DNA of 50,466 nucleotides, taken from assembly GCF_001276515.1 (NCBI RefSeq), contig NZ_LDVZ01000014.1, forward strand, positions 1 to 50,466. The letters run 5' to 3'. The notes under the pieces were generated by a model that worked only from the letters and a program-made list of their open reading frames with translations, was not told the origin of the DNA and ran no database searches. Of the stretch, positions 19,833-28,389 are shown in pieces. Positions within the stretch are counted from its first letter, which is position 1. Each line of letters starts with the position of its first letter. Source of the stretch: Haemophilus sp. C1. GTDB lineage: Bacteria; Pseudomonadota; Gammaproteobacteria; Enterobacterales; Pasteurellaceae. Both the position numbers and the translations under genes were made by a program.

Positions 19833-20852
19833 TTGAACCGTCTAACCTTGGCGTTAGATGTGATGGGCGGGGACGTTGGTCCCCGTATTACTATCCCCGC
19901 ATCCCTTTTAGCGTTGGAACGAGATCCAATGCTTTTTCTTATTCTGTTTGGCGATAAGCAACAAATTTCCCCTTTACTTGAAAATTGCCCTCAATCACTT
20001 TTAGATCGTCTTCATATTCAACATTGTTCTCACAAAATTGATAATAACCAAGCTATTTCTTATGCATTGCGCCATAGCAAGGGAACGTCTATGCGTTTAG
20101 CACTAGAAAGCGTGCAACGTGGTGAGGCGCAAGGTTGTGTGAGTGCTGGCAATACAGGGGCGTTAATGGGATTATCAAAAATTTTGTTACAACCTTTACA
20201 AGGGATTGATCGACCTGCATTAATTTCATTTATTCCTACGATAAATGGTGAAAAATCGGTGATGTTAGATTTAGGCGCAAATGTAGAATGTGATGCGCAA
20301 AATCTTTATCAATTTGCACAAATGGGCGCGATTTTTGCAGAAAATCATCTTCATCTTGTTTATCCGCGCATTGGTTTATTAAATATTGGTGTAGAAGCCA
20401 TTAAGGGACATCAATCTATTCGCGAAGCCGCAAATTTGTTAGAAAAATCTACTGCACTTAATTATGTTGGTTTTATTGAGGGTGATGCTTTGTTGAATGG
20501 TCGCGTAGATGTTATTGTTAGTGAGGGATTTGCTGGCAATATCGCGTTAAAAACCCTTGAGGGGGCGGCAAAAAATTTGTTGTCTTTATTTAAAAATCAA
20601 TCTAAGGTATCGCATTTAAAACCGATTTTGGCGTGGATAATGCGTTATTTTTTCAAACAAAGTTATCAACGCTTGAAACGCATTAACCCTGATGAATATA
20701 ATGGCGCATCACTTATTGGCTTAAAAGCTGTGGTGGTAAAAAGTCACGGTAGCGCAAATGTGAATGCTTTTGCGCACGCCATTGCCGATGCTGCCTTACA
20801 AGCCCGCCTGCAACTTCCAGAAAAAATTTTGGCAGGGCTTGCTCGTTATTAA
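19833..20852 (+). CDS. plsX: phosphate acyltransferase PlsX
   Basis: PlsX makes acyl-phosphate from acyl-ACP for phospholipid synthesis. The protein has 339 residues and starts at TTG 19833, with AGG seven bases upstream; no ATG matches the family N-terminus MNRLTLALDVMGGDVGP. Conserved motifs include DVMGGD, VSAGNTGALM and SEGFAGNIALKTLEG. It lies 21 bp after rpmF and 20 bp before fabH. The rare UUG start may lower its translation relative to its neighbours. Confidence 0.95.
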   Translation: MNRLTLALDVMGGDVGPRITIPASLLALERDPMLFLILFGDKQQISPLLENCPQSLLDRLHIQHCSHKIDNNQAISYALRHSKGTSMRLALESVQRGEAQGCVSAGNTGALMGLSKILLQPLQGIDRPALISFIPTINGEKSVMLDLGANVECDAQNLYQFAQMGAIFAENHLHLVYPRIGLLNIGVEAIKGHQSIREAANLLEKSTALNYVGFIEGDALLNGRVDVIVSEGFAGNIALKTLEGAAKNLLSLFKNQSKVSHLKPILAWIMRYFFKQSYQRLKRINPDEYNGASLIGLKAVVVKSHGSANVNAFAHAIADAALQARLQLPEKILAGLARY

Positions 20853-20872
20853 TGACTTAATTTTTATTTATT

Positions 20873-21823
20873 ATGAATAGCAGAATTTTATCTACTGGTA
20901 GTTATTTACCAAGCTACATCCGCACAAATGCGGAATTAGAAAAAATGGTTGATACATCAGATGAATGGATTGTCACTCGTTCCGGTATTCGTGAACGTCG
21001 TATCGCAACGGCAGATGAAACTGTTGCAACAATGGGATTTGAAGCGGCAAAAAATGCGATCGAAGCTGCCCAGATTAATCCTCAAGATATTGAACTGATT
21101 ATTGTTGCAACTACAAGTCACTCACACGCTTATCCAAGTGCGGCGTGCCAAGTGCAAGGTTTATTAAATATTGATGATGCGATTTCTTTTGATTTAGCCG
21201 CAGCTTGTACTGGTTTTGTCTATGCCTTGAGCGTAGCCGATCAATTTATTCGTGCCGGCAAGGTGAAAAAAGCCTTAGTGATAGGCTCAGATCTCAATTC
21301 TCGTAAATTAGATGAAACTGATCGCAGCACTGTTGTGCTATTTGGTGATGGTGCGGGAGCGGTCATTCTTGAAGCGAGTGAACAAGAAGGAATTATCTCC
21401 ACCCATTTACATGCTTCAGCAGATAAACATAATGCCCTTGTTTTAGCTCAACCTGAACGTGGTGTAGAAAAATCAGGTTATATCGAAATGCAAGGTAACG
21501 AAACGTTCAAACTGGCAGTTCGTGAACTTTCAGATGTGGTGGAAGAAACACTTTTAGCAAATAATTTAGATAAAAAAGATTTAGACTGGCTTGTGCCACA
21601 TCAAGCAAATTTACGTATTATTACAGCGACAGCTAAAAAATTAGAAATGGATATGTCGCAAGTGGTGGTCACGTTAGATAAATACGCTAACAACAGTGCA
21701 GCAACTGTGCCTGTTGCTTTAGATGAGGCTGTTCGAGATGGCCGTATTCAACGTGGGCAGTTACTATTATTAGAGGCCTTTGGCGGTGGTTGGACTTGGG
21801 GTTCAGCATTAGTGAGATTTTAG
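20873..21823 (+). CDS. fabH: beta-ketoacyl-ACP synthase III FabH
   Basis: FabH starts type II fatty acid synthesis by condensing acetyl-CoA with malonyl-ACP. The 316 residues include the Cys-His-Asn active site: Cys112 in LAAACTGF, His in [10 protein letters not shown] (about 244), and Asn in [12 protein letters not shown] (about 274). It follows plsX closely and is terminated by an uptake-signal hairpin, which separates it from fabD. Confidence 0.97.
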   Translation: MNSRILSTGSYLPSYIRTNAELEKMVDTSDEWIVTRSGIRERRIATADETVATMGFEAAKNAIEAAQINPQDIELIIVATTSHSHAYPSAACQVQGLLNIDDAISFDLAAACTGFVYALSVADQFIRAGKVKKALVIGSDLNSRKLDETDRSTVVLFGDGAGAVILEASEQEGIISTHLHASADKHNALVLAQPERGVEKSGYIEMQGNETFKLAVRELSDVVEETLLANNLDKKDLDWLVPHQANLRIITATAKKLEMDMSQVVVTLDKYANNSAATVPVALDEAVRDGRIQRGQLLLLEAFGGGWTWGSALVRF

Positions 21824-21851
21824 TTGATTTGATATAATTATTGATGATTTT

Positions 21852-21880
21852 AAAGTGCGGTAAAATTTGACCGCACTTTT
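21852..21880 (+). terminator. fabH terminator made of paired uptake signals
   Basis: AAAGTGCGGT at 21852-21861 and ACCGCACTTT at 21870-21879 are inverted DNA-uptake signals. They form a 10-bp stem with an 8-base loop followed by T-rich sequence, a common terminator design in Haemophilus. Confidence 0.85.
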
Positions 21881-21890
21881 AGTATTTTGT

Positions 21891-22099
21891 TGTCAGGTTT
21901 CGCCTGACGGCGACCTACTTTCTTTTACTCGTGTAAAAGAAAGTAGGCAAAGAAAACACGCCCCAGTTAAATCGCTGTTCTTTGCTTTGTTTCAATTTTC
22001 TTAACGACAATTTGCTGAACTCGCTACGCTCAAACAGACGCAAATTGCCTAAAAATTGAAAGTCGCAAAGGAGATTTATATGGGGCCCGAATTTATCGG
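21891..22099 (+). repeat. structured intergenic repeat, copy A
   Basis: The element contains three hairpins in order: GTCAGG/CCTGAC (21892-21908); a 13-bp stem (21914-21926 with 21935-21947); and a long two-part stem (TTCAATTTT 21991-21999 with 22052-22060, and CAATTTG 22008-22014 with CAAATTG 22041-22047) closing on a 25-base loop region at 22016-22040. Copy B, inverted at 22188-22396, keeps the hairpins with changed but still paired bases and an identical 25-base loop. No reading frame of interest is seen. Confidence 0.85.
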
Positions 22100-22109
22100 A
22101 GCATTATTT

Positions 22110-22184
22110 AAAAAGTGCGGTTAATTTTAAATTCATTTTAAGAACAAAAAATATTTTGAGTTTTGACCGCACTTTAAATCGGAG
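22110..22184. repeat. inverted pair of uptake signals between repeat copies
   Basis: AAAGTGCGGTT near 22112 and ACCGCACTTT near 22166-22175 form an inverted pair about 45 bases apart, in the AT-rich centre between the two structured repeat copies. Confidence 0.6.
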
Positions 22185-22187
22185 AAA

Positions 22188-22396
22188 GAACAAATTGGGT
22201 TCCCTTCTTTTCCACCTTTGTGGAATTGAATTTGTAGGAAATTTTCGTCTGTTTGAGCGTAGCGAGTTCAGAAAATTTCCGTTAAGCAAATTCAATGGAA
22301 CAAAGGAAATAAGGAAAAGCAGGGTCGCTTTTCTTTTTGCTTACTTTTTCTTTGGCGAGGCAAAGAAAAAGTAAGTCGCCATCGGCGAAACCCGAT
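22188..22396 (-). repeat. structured intergenic repeat, copy B (inverted)
   Basis: This is the reverse-oriented partner of copy A. Read on the minus strand it has the same order: ATCGG/CCGAT (22381-22396), a 15-bp stem (22340-22354 with 22361-22375), and a two-part stem (TTGAATTTG 22226-22234 with CAAATTCAA 22287-22295, and GGAAATTTT 22237-22245 with AAAATTTCC 22272-22280) around the 25-base segment 22246-22270, which is identical to copy A. Base changes relative to copy A are compensated across the stems. Confidence 0.85.
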
Positions 22397-22447
22397 TTTA
22401 ATTATCGAAGAAGAATTCTTAATTAAAAAACAATAGGACAAAACATA

Positions 22448-23386
22448 ATGAAAAAATTCGCAATGGTCTTCCCAGGCCAAGGCTCCCAAACTGTCGGTAT
22501 GCTTGCTGATCTTGCAACTGAATATCCAATCGTTACTGAAACATTTAAACAAGCATCTGATGCGCTTGGTTATGATTTATGGCATCTTGTTCAACAAGGC
22601 CCTGCTGAAGAACTCAATAAAACTTGGCAAACTCAGCCCGCACTTTTGGCTGCTTCAGTCGCTATTTATCGCGTATGGCAAGAAAAATTTCCTCAATTAA
22701 AACCAGAAGTAATGGCAGGCCATAGCTTAGGTGAGTATTCTGCCTTGGTTTGTGCTGGCGTGTTGGATTTCCAAGATGCGATTAAATTAGTGGAATTGCG
22801 TGGGAAATTAATGCAACAAGCCGTGCCTGAAGGCACTGGCGCAATGTATGCAATTATTGGTTTGGATAATGAAGCGATTATTAATGCTTGTAAACAAGCA
22901 GAGGAAGGCGAAGTCGTATCTGCTGTGAACTTTAACTCACCAGGCCAAGTAGTTATCGCTGGCGCGAAAGCTGCAGTTGAGCGTGCGGCTGCATTATGTA
23001 AAGAAGCAGGCGCAAAACGTGCATTGCCATTAGCCGTTAGCGTACCTTCTCATTGTGCATTGATGAAACCAGCAGCCGAGCAATTAGCGGTAACACTTGA
23101 GAATATTCAAATTAATACACCAACAACATCGGTATTAAATAACGTTGATGTGAAAGCGGAAACTGAAGGTGCAGAAATTCGTACCGCACTTGTTCGTCAG
23201 TTATATAGCCCAGTTCGTTGGACTGAAACAGTTGAAAAAATGGCGCAAGATGGCGTTCAAGCACTTGTTGAAGTGGGACCTGGTAAAGTATTAAATGGTT
23301 TAACCAAACGCATTGTGGGTGATTTACAAGCAATATCTGTAAATGATGTTGCCTCATTCAATGCCGTAGAAGAATTTTTAGCGTAA
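22448..23386 (+). CDS. fabD: malonyl-CoA:ACP transacylase FabD
   Basis: FabD transfers malonyl from CoA to ACP, supplying the extender unit for fatty acid synthesis. The 312 residues carry FPGQGSQ near the N-terminus, the nucleophile Ser93 in GHSLGEYSAL, the histidine of the catalytic pair in SVPSHCALM (about residue 202), and a C-terminal GPGKVLNGL. It starts downstream of the repeat-filled gap and is followed 12 bp later by fabG, so fabD-fabG form one unit. Confidence 0.97.
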   Translation: MKKFAMVFPGQGSQTVGMLADLATEYPIVTETFKQASDALGYDLWHLVQQGPAEELNKTWQTQPALLAASVAIYRVWQEKFPQLKPEVMAGHSLGEYSALVCAGVLDFQDAIKLVELRGKLMQQAVPEGTGAMYAIIGLDNEAIINACKQAEEGEVVSAVNFNSPGQVVIAGAKAAVERAAALCKEAGAKRALPLAVSVPSHCALMKPAAEQLAVTLENIQINTPTTSVLNNVDVKAETEGAEIRTALVRQLYSPVRWTETVEKMAQDGVQALVEVGPGKVLNGLTKRIVGDLQAISVNDVASFNAVEEFLA

Positions 23387-23398
23387 AAGGAAGAAAAC

Positions 23399-24127
23399 AT
23401 GCAAGGTAAAATTGCTTTAGTGACAGGGGCTACTCGTGGTATTGGCCGTGCGATTGCAGAAGAACTTAGCTCAAAAGGTGCGTTTGTAATTGGTACTGCA
23501 ACATCTGAAAAAGGTGCAGAGGCAATTTCTGCATATTTAGGAGATAAAGGTAAAGGTTTAGTTTTAAACGTCACAGATAAAGAATCTATCGAAACTTTAC
23601 TTGAGCAAATTAAAAATGATTTTGGCGATATTGATATACTCGTGAATAACGCAGGTATTACTCGCGATAACTTATTGATGCGTATGAAAGATGATGAGTG
23701 GTTTGATATTATGCAAACTAACTTAACTTCGGTGTATCATCTTTCTAAAGCCATGTTACGTTCAATGATGAAAAAACGTTTTGGTCGTATCATCAATATT
23801 GGTTCTGTGGTGGGTTCAATGGGTAATCCAGGACAAGCCAACTATTGTGCGGCAAAAGCAGGTGTGATTGGTTTTTCTAAATCTTTAGCGAAAGAAGTGG
23901 CTGCACGTGGTATTACTGTAAATGTGGTTGCACCTGGTTTTATTGCAACGGATATGACAGAAGTGCTTACTGATGAACAAAAGGCGGGTATTTTATCTAA
24001 TGTTCCAGCTGGTCGTTTAGGTGAAGCCAAAGATATCGCTAAAGCCGTGGCTTTCTTGGCTTCTGATGATGCGGCTTACATTACAGGCACAACGTTGCAT
24101 GTAAATGGTGGTTTATATATGAGCTAA
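23399..24127 (+). CDS. fabG: 3-oxoacyl-ACP reductase FabG
   Basis: This NADPH-dependent short-chain reductase carries out the first reduction of the elongation cycle. The 242 residues show the TGATRGIG cofactor motif (9-16), NNAG (83-86), catalytic Ser136, and the Tyr149-x3-Lys153 pair in NYCAAKAG. It starts 12 bp after fabD. A small hairpin follows the stop codon, and acpP has its own upstream region. Confidence 0.97.
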   Translation: MQGKIALVTGATRGIGRAIAEELSSKGAFVIGTATSEKGAEAISAYLGDKGKGLVLNVTDKESIETLLEQIKNDFGDIDILVNNAGITRDNLLMRMKDDEWFDIMQTNLTSVYHLSKAMLRSMMKKRFGRIINIGSVVGSMGNPGQANYCAAKAGVIGFSKSLAKEVAARGITVNVVAPGFIATDMTEVLTDEQKAGILSNVPAGRLGEAKDIAKAVAFLASDDAAYITGTTLHVNGGLYMS

Positions 24128-24148
24128 TGCTGAAAATCAGCATTTCTC
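24128..24148 (+). terminator. weak terminator after fabG
   Basis: TGCTGA/TCAGCA form a 6-bp stem with an AAA loop at 24128-24142, followed by an interrupted T-rich stretch. It probably gives only partial termination before acpP. Confidence 0.5.
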
Positions 24149-24327
24149 TTTATTTGGACTTGAGTGGAGTTCTAAACACAAAATCATAGCCAAAGATTTT
24201 AGATAATGTTAGAATCCCATTCGCAGTGTAGCTTGGTTACGCCTTGAGCGTATGCAAAGGTACGTAACTATTTTTAATGTGTGTATTCAGATTGCCCATT
24301 TTGTGGTGCGACCAGCCTATAAAATAG

Positions 24328-24355
24328 TTGCAAGTTGATAAAAAATACATACACT
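24328..24355 (+). promoter_or_regulatory. candidate acpP promoter
   Basis: TTGCAA (24328-24333) and TACACT (24350-24355) are 16 bp apart and lie about 45-70 bp upstream of the acpP start. A separate strong acpP promoter is expected from the abundance of the protein. The match here is moderate. The rest of the 272-bp fabG-acpP gap shows nothing else recognisable. Confidence 0.4.
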
Positions 24356-24399
24356 AACCGCTCTTTTATGAGTTAAAACCAACAAAATAGGAAAAACAA

Positions 24400-24630
24400 A
24401 TGAGTATTGAAGAACGCGTGAAAAAAATCATCGTTGAACAATTAGGTGTTAAAGAAGAAGATGTTAAGTCTGAAGCTTCTTTCGTTGAAGATTTAGGTGC
24501 GGACTCTTTAGACACAGTTGAATTAGTAATGGCTTTAGAAGAAGAATTCGATATCGAAATTCCAGATGAAGAAGCTGAAAAAATCACAACTGTTCAATCT
24601 GCGATTGACTACGTGCAAAACAATCAATAA
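24400..24630 (+). CDS. acpP: acyl carrier protein
   Basis: This 76-residue acidic protein carries growing fatty acids on a 4'-phosphopantetheine attached to Ser36 in [12 protein letters not shown]. It is nearly identical to other gammaproteobacterial ACPs. It ends the fab cluster and has a strong terminator. The phosphopantetheinyl transferase encoded 1.6 kb downstream could act on it, although housekeeping AcpS normally does so. Confidence 0.98.
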   Translation: MSIEERVKKIIVEQLGVKEEDVKSEASFVEDLGADSLDTVELVMALEEEFDIEIPDEEAEKITTVQSAIDYVQNNQ

Positions 24631-24640
24631 TTTCAAGTTG

Positions 24641-24669
24641 GGCGACTTTTTAAGTCGCCTAATTTTTTT
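24641..24669 (+). terminator. acpP terminator
   Basis: GGCGACTT (24641-24648) and AAGTCGCC (24652-24659) form an 8-bp stem with a TTT loop, followed by a T run. Confidence 0.92.
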
Positions 24670-24834
24670 CAAAAATTTCTTTCTCAAATCGCCGCACTTT
24701 TCTCTTATTCCTGCATTGTAAAATTGATCTGAATTACCTTTTAATTCAATTCTTGCTCTAAAATTTAAAAAATATCTAGTTTTATTCCTCAAAAAGGGTA
24801 TTATTTTTACAGTTTTTTTATTTTTGAGGTACTT

Positions 24835-26166
24835 ATGCTTTATTTAGAATTTTTATTCTTATTATTAATGCTTTATATGGGAAGCCGTTACGGCGGTATT
24901 GGATTAGGTGTCGTTTCTGGTATCGGTCTTGCTATCGAAGTTTTCGTATTCCGTATGCCAGTAGGGAAAGCACCAATTGATGTAATGCTCATCATCCTTG
25001 CAGTGGTAACTTGTGCATCCATACTTGAAGCAGCTGGCGGTTTGAAATTTATGTTACAAATTGCTGAACGCATTCTTCGTAAAAATCCAAAGCGTGTCAC
25101 TTTACTAGGCCCATTGGTCGTGTATTTATTAACGTTTATGCTTGGTACTGGCCACTCTGTTTACACAATTATGCCAATCATTGGTGATGTTGCATTGAAA
25201 AACAAAATCCGTCCAGAACGTCCAATGGCGGCGTCTTCAGTGGCATCTCAATTAGCCATCACATCTAGCCCACTTTCTGCTGCAGTTGTCTTCTATCTAG
25301 GTAAAATTACTGCTATGCCAGGTTTTGAGCATATTAGTTTGTTAGATATTATTTGTGTGACAGTTCCTGCAACCTTAGCGGGTACGATTGCGCTTTCCTT
25401 ATACAGTATGCGTCGTGGTAAAGAGTTGGAACAAGATCCTGAATATCAACGTCGTTTACAAGATCCTGTATGGAGCGAACGTATTTTAAATACCACAAGC
25501 ACAACATTGAATGAAACCCTTCCACAAGGTGCTAAAAAATCAGTGTATTTGTTCTTATTAGCATTGGTGGTGATTGTTGCGATTGCGATGATTCCTGAAA
25601 TTCGTACTATCGGTAGCGGAAAAGCAATTTCCATGTCGCTAATCATCCAAATGATGATGCTTTGCTTTGGTGGTGTGATTTTACTCGCAACGAAAACAAA
25701 TCCTCAAATCGTGCCAAATGGCGTGGTATTTAAGTCTGGTATGGTGGCAGCGATTGCGATTTATGGTATTGCTTGGATGAGCGATACTTACTTCCAATAT
25801 GCAATGCCAGAATTTAAAGCCGCGATTACTGATATGGTTCAAACTTATCCTTGGACATTCGCGTTAGCATTATTTGCAGTTTCTGTCGTAATTAACAGCC
25901 AAGCTGCGACCGCAGTCATGTTATTACCTGTTGGTATTGGTTTAGGTATTCCCGCACCAATCTTGGTTGGTTTAATGCCTGCAACTTATGCATATTTCTT
26001 CATCCCAAATTATCCGTCAGACATTGCCACTGTAAACTTTGACGTAACAGGTACAACGAAAATTGGTAAATATTATTTTAACCACAGTTTCATGGTGCCA
26101 GGTTTAATTGGGGTTGTTGTTGCTTGCTTGGTCGGTGTTTCTGTGGCGGAATTAGTGATTCGCTAA
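24835..26166 (+). CDS. DcuA/DcuB-family anaerobic C4-dicarboxylate transporter
   Basis: This 443-residue inner-membrane protein has 10 or more hydrophobic helices and typical Dcu segments (SSVASQLAITSSPLSAAVV, FFIPNYPSDIATVNFD, GKYYFNHSFMVPG). The family exchanges fumarate, malate or aspartate for succinate during fumarate respiration. H. influenzae carries more than one Dcu protein, so I do not choose between dcuA and dcuB. It is monocistronic, with a weak FNR-like sequence upstream and a strong terminator. Confidence 0.92.
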   Translation: MLYLEFLFLLLMLYMGSRYGGIGLGVVSGIGLAIEVFVFRMPVGKAPIDVMLIILAVVTCASILEAAGGLKFMLQIAERILRKNPKRVTLLGPLVVYLLTFMLGTGHSVYTIMPIIGDVALKNKIRPERPMAASSVASQLAITSSPLSAAVVFYLGKITAMPGFEHISLLDIICVTVPATLAGTIALSLYSMRRGKELEQDPEYQRRLQDPVWSERILNTTSTTLNETLPQGAKKSVYLFLLALVVIVAIAMIPEIRTIGSGKAISMSLIIQMMMLCFGGVILLATKTNPQIVPNGVVFKSGMVAAIAIYGIAWMSDTYFQYAMPEFKAAITDMVQTYPWTFALALFAVSVVINSQAATAVMLLPVGIGLGIPAPILVGLMPATYAYFFIPNYPSDIATVNFDVTGTTKIGKYYFNHSFMVPGLIGVVVACLVGVSVAELVIR

Positions 26167-26195
26167 TTTACACATAAACTAAATCCTTTTAATAT

Positions 26196-26226
26196 AAAAG
26201 CACCTTTGAATGGTGCTTTTATTTTT
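26196..26226 (+). terminator. terminator of the dicarboxylate transporter gene
   Basis: AAAAGCACC (26196-26204) and GGTGCTTTT (26212-26220) form a 9-bp stem with a 7-base loop, followed by T-rich sequence. It directly abuts the ATG of the next gene, whose own promoter must lie before or within it unless readthrough feeds it. Confidence 0.9.
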
Positions 26227-26934
26227 ATGACAACCTACATCGCCTACGGCAATATAAATCAACCTTTTTCTTTGGAATCCTTACCCGATGCACTGATTCC
26301 AGAAAATCTATATCAAATTGAAACGGATAGCTCGCGTGTTTTTCAGCGTCATCAGTGCCGTCGGCTTGCTCACTTATTACTTTTCCAACTTCTAAAAATA
26401 TCAGGAAAATCCACCGCACTTTTATCTCAAATTCATCGTACCGAAAGTGGCAGACCTTATTTTCTTGATGAGCGAATAGATTTTAATATTAGCCATTCTG
26501 GTGATTGGGTGGCGGTAATATTAGATATTAGAAATGAAGAAAAAAGTGCGGTGGGAATTGATATTGAATTTCCTAAAATAAGAAATTTTACAGCGTTGAT
26601 GGAACATATTGCACCAAAAGAAGAAATTGATTGGTTTCATCATCAGCAGGATTCTTTGAAGGCTTTTTATCGTTGTTGGTGTTTGCGAGAAGCCGTATTG
26701 AAATCTCAAGGATTTGGAATCGTAAAATTATCCAATGTTCGTCATTTACCTGAACAACAAAAAATTTTTTCAGATTATTGTCCGCAGGGGCAGTTGTGGT
26801 TTACTGATGAACTCCCTGTTTATTTAGCCGCTTTTGTCAATCATCAAGAAAAATTACCGCACTTTTATGAATGGAGTGGAGAACAATTGCAACTTAAAAT
26901 ACTACAAGAATTCAGCTTTTATCGTGTGAACTAG
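26227..26934 (+). CDS. Sfp-type 4'-phosphopantetheinyl transferase
   Basis: This 235-residue protein of the Sfp/HetI superfamily transfers phosphopantetheine from CoA to a carrier protein. Motifs are RPYF with FNISHSGDW, the metal-binding VGIDIEFPK, and WCLREAVLK, a variant of the usual WxxKEA in which Arg replaces Lys. The start at ATG 26227 is preferred over TTG 26206, which lies inside the preceding terminator stem; no good ribosome site is visible for either. No polyketide or peptide synthase is nearby, so its target is unknown. Confidence 0.88.
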   Translation: MTTYIAYGNINQPFSLESLPDALIPENLYQIETDSSRVFQRHQCRRLAHLLLFQLLKISGKSTALLSQIHRTESGRPYFLDERIDFNISHSGDWVAVILDIRNEEKSAVGIDIEFPKIRNFTALMEHIAPKEEIDWFHHQQDSLKAFYRCWCLREAVLKSQGFGIVKLSNVRHLPEQQKIFSDYCPQGQLWFTDELPVYLAAFVNHQEKLPHFYEWSGEQLQLKILQEFSFYRVN

Positions 26935-27021
26935 AGGGACTATTATTATATTTAAAACCTCACCAAACGATAGGTTTTGGATTAGGTGGGGATATTCTTT
27001 AGGCGGAGAGGGTATGAAAAG

Positions 27022-27429
27022 ATGGGGAGAGTAAAAAGTATAGCTGTCGTGATATTTCTTATTTTATTTTTTACAATAACATCTATTTATTCATGTAGTG
27101 ATAAGGGGAAGTTAGTTACATATAGGTCACAAGCTGGAGAAAGATTACTAAATTTTTTATATAAAGAAAATTTATCTAGGGATATATTGAACATAGATAA
27201 TTTTAGATTTTATGAAATTAATATAGCTTTATCTGGAGAAAAAGATAAATATGAGAGTTTTATTATTAAGCATGGTTATCTGAAAATGGATAATTTAACT
27301 TTTTGTAAAGATGGTAATTCAATAAAAGTATTATATGTGAATAAAAATACATTATTAAAGTATTCATATGATGATCATTTTTGCAAAGAGATAGTAGATG
27401 GAGAAATAAGTCCTAAACAAGTATTGTGA
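27022..27429 (+). CDS. hypothetical protein with N-terminal hydrophobic segment, possible lipoprotein
   Basis: About 135 residues from ATG 27022, which lies ten bases after GGAGAGGG; a GTG at 26986 is also in frame. Residues 5-24 form one hydrophobic stretch ending IYSC, which could be a weak lipobox. The rest is charged and rich in lysine, asparagine and aromatic residues (LLNFLYKENL, FRFYEINIAL). I do not recognise a family. It opens the uptake-signal-free, AT-rich insert between the phosphopantetheinyl transferase gene and hflK, where its neighbours look like toxin/immunity remnants. Confidence 0.55.
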   Translation: MGRVKSIAVVIFLILFFTITSIYSCSDKGKLVTYRSQAGERLLNFLYKENLSRDILNIDNFRFYEINIALSGEKDKYESFIIKHGYLKMDNLTFCKDGNSIKVLYVNKNTLLKYSYDDHFCKEIVDGEISPKQVL

Positions 27430-27493
27430 AATATAATATAATCCAGAATAACTAAAGATTTTAACTATAAGCAATTTGCACTGTTGATATAAA

Positions 27494-27870
27494 ATGCTAG
27501 GAATAGATTTAACTACGGCTTACTTATTAAAAGGGAAAGGAGCTATTCTTACTGTAGGGGAAATACAGCAGAAGGGGCAATTAATTCTTATGTCACCGAT
27601 CAATCTGTATTCAATGGTGCAATCTCTAGCGGTATTGGTTCTGCTATTGGTTACGGTATGGGGAAAGCCATTAAAGTACGGTTAGATAAGAAGATTAACC
27701 TGGATCGCACGTGGGCTAAATATAACTCTCAGCCTTTAAATGATAAAGTTCCTTATGTTGATGTATATAGAAGAAATATTGTGCCTGATGTTTCTGGTAG
27801 TGTTATAGGTGAATCTATTAATAGAGCTTCACAATATTATTACGGGAAAATTCAGAAGGGGAATAAGTAA
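27494..27870 (+). pseudogene. frameshifted fragment of a large secreted (FHA/CdiA-like) protein C-terminal region
   Basis: The first frame from 27494 reads LTTAYLLKGKGAILTVG. After a GGGG run at 27557-27560 the sensible sequence continues in another frame as GNTAEGAINSYVTDQSVFNG, then ISSGIGSAIGYGMGKAI, ending at 27870. One additional G would join the two frames. The glycine/alanine-rich GAINSY and SGIGSAIGYGMGK style resembles the pre-toxin part of filamentous haemagglutinin/CdiA exoproteins. There is no upstream body of such a gene, so this is an orphan fragment. Family assignment is by appearance only. Confidence 0.5.
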
Positions 27871-28100
27871 TGAAGAAAATTTTTTATATTACATTATTTT
27901 CTTTTGGGTCTGCCTTGTTTTGTTTATTTGTGTCATTTGTTATGGGGAGGGTGTTTTATAACTTTGATAATGGAATTGTACTTTATCAAATTAATTTATT
28001 GTCATTTTTCAAAAACTTTAACATAAAGGATTCAGGGTTCTTTTTTCTTATGTTTTCAATTATTTTCTTTATTACATATATTCGACATAAAGATTATTAG
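27870..28100 (+). CDS. small two-helix membrane protein, possible immunity protein
   Basis: This 76-residue protein has two hydrophobic helices (about 5-28 and 56-71) separated by a polar loop. The ATG overlaps the preceding fragment's stop (TAATG), so it was translationally coupled to it. Small membrane proteins directly after toxin C-terminal regions are often immunity proteins, which is the basis of the suggestion. No family is recognised. Confidence 0.5.
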   Translation: MKKIFYITLFSFGSALFCLFVSFVMGRVFYNFDNGIVLYQINLLSFFKNFNIKDSGFFFLMFSIIFFITYIRHKDY

Positions 28101-28158
28101 CAATAGGGTGATTGGGTGAGTGAATAAAAATTTTATCTGTAAAACCCTAGATAGTGCG

Positions 28159-28272
28159 CGTCTCCTGACGAGTGCTTATATCTAACTAAAAATAAACAAA
28201 ATGAAGTTGTTAATGAAAATAGTAAAATCATCATTAAACGAAATTGATGTTTTTGGCACGCGTCAGGAGACG
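28159..28272. repeat. 12-bp inverted repeat pair in the accessory region
   Basis: CGTCTCCTGACG (28159-28170) and its reverse complement CGTCAGGAGACG (28261-28272) flank 90 bp. Each is also a small dyad (CGTC/GACG). They stand out as GC-rich islands in very AT-rich sequence and may mark a cassette boundary. Confidence 0.6.
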
Positions 28273-28389
28273 AGCGTCATCGTGGGGGTTGCAGCTGACT
28301 CGTTTACAGGTGAGTCATTAAATAAATTTTTAGAAAGCAATGAGCAAGATATTAGAAATTTTTCCAGAGAGCGTTTATATGCTAAGTAG
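28201..28389 (+). CDS. short hypothetical reading frame, possible toxin-gene remnant
   Basis: A 62-residue frame starting MKLLMKIVKSSLNEIDV and ending RNFSRERLYAK. The inverted repeat copy at 28261 lies inside it. No ribosome site is evident and no family is recognised. Like the fragment at 27494-27870, it is followed by an overlapping small membrane protein gene, which suggests a second, more degraded module of the same kind. It may not be expressed. Confidence 0.3.
   Translation: MKLLMKIVKSSLNEIDVFGTRQETSVIVGVAADSFTGESLNKFLESNEQDIRNFSRERLYAK

Noticed and set aside
24724..24737. FNR-like sequence TTGATCTGAATTAC upstream of the dicarboxylate transporter
   Set aside because: One half site fits TTGAT, but the other matches ATCAA at only three of five positions; too weak to list as a site although FNR control of Dcu genes is plausible.
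26206..26226. TTG start that would extend the phosphopantetheinyl transferase by seven residues
   Set aside because: It lies inside the stem of the preceding terminator and has no ribosome site; the ATG at 26227 matches the family start better.
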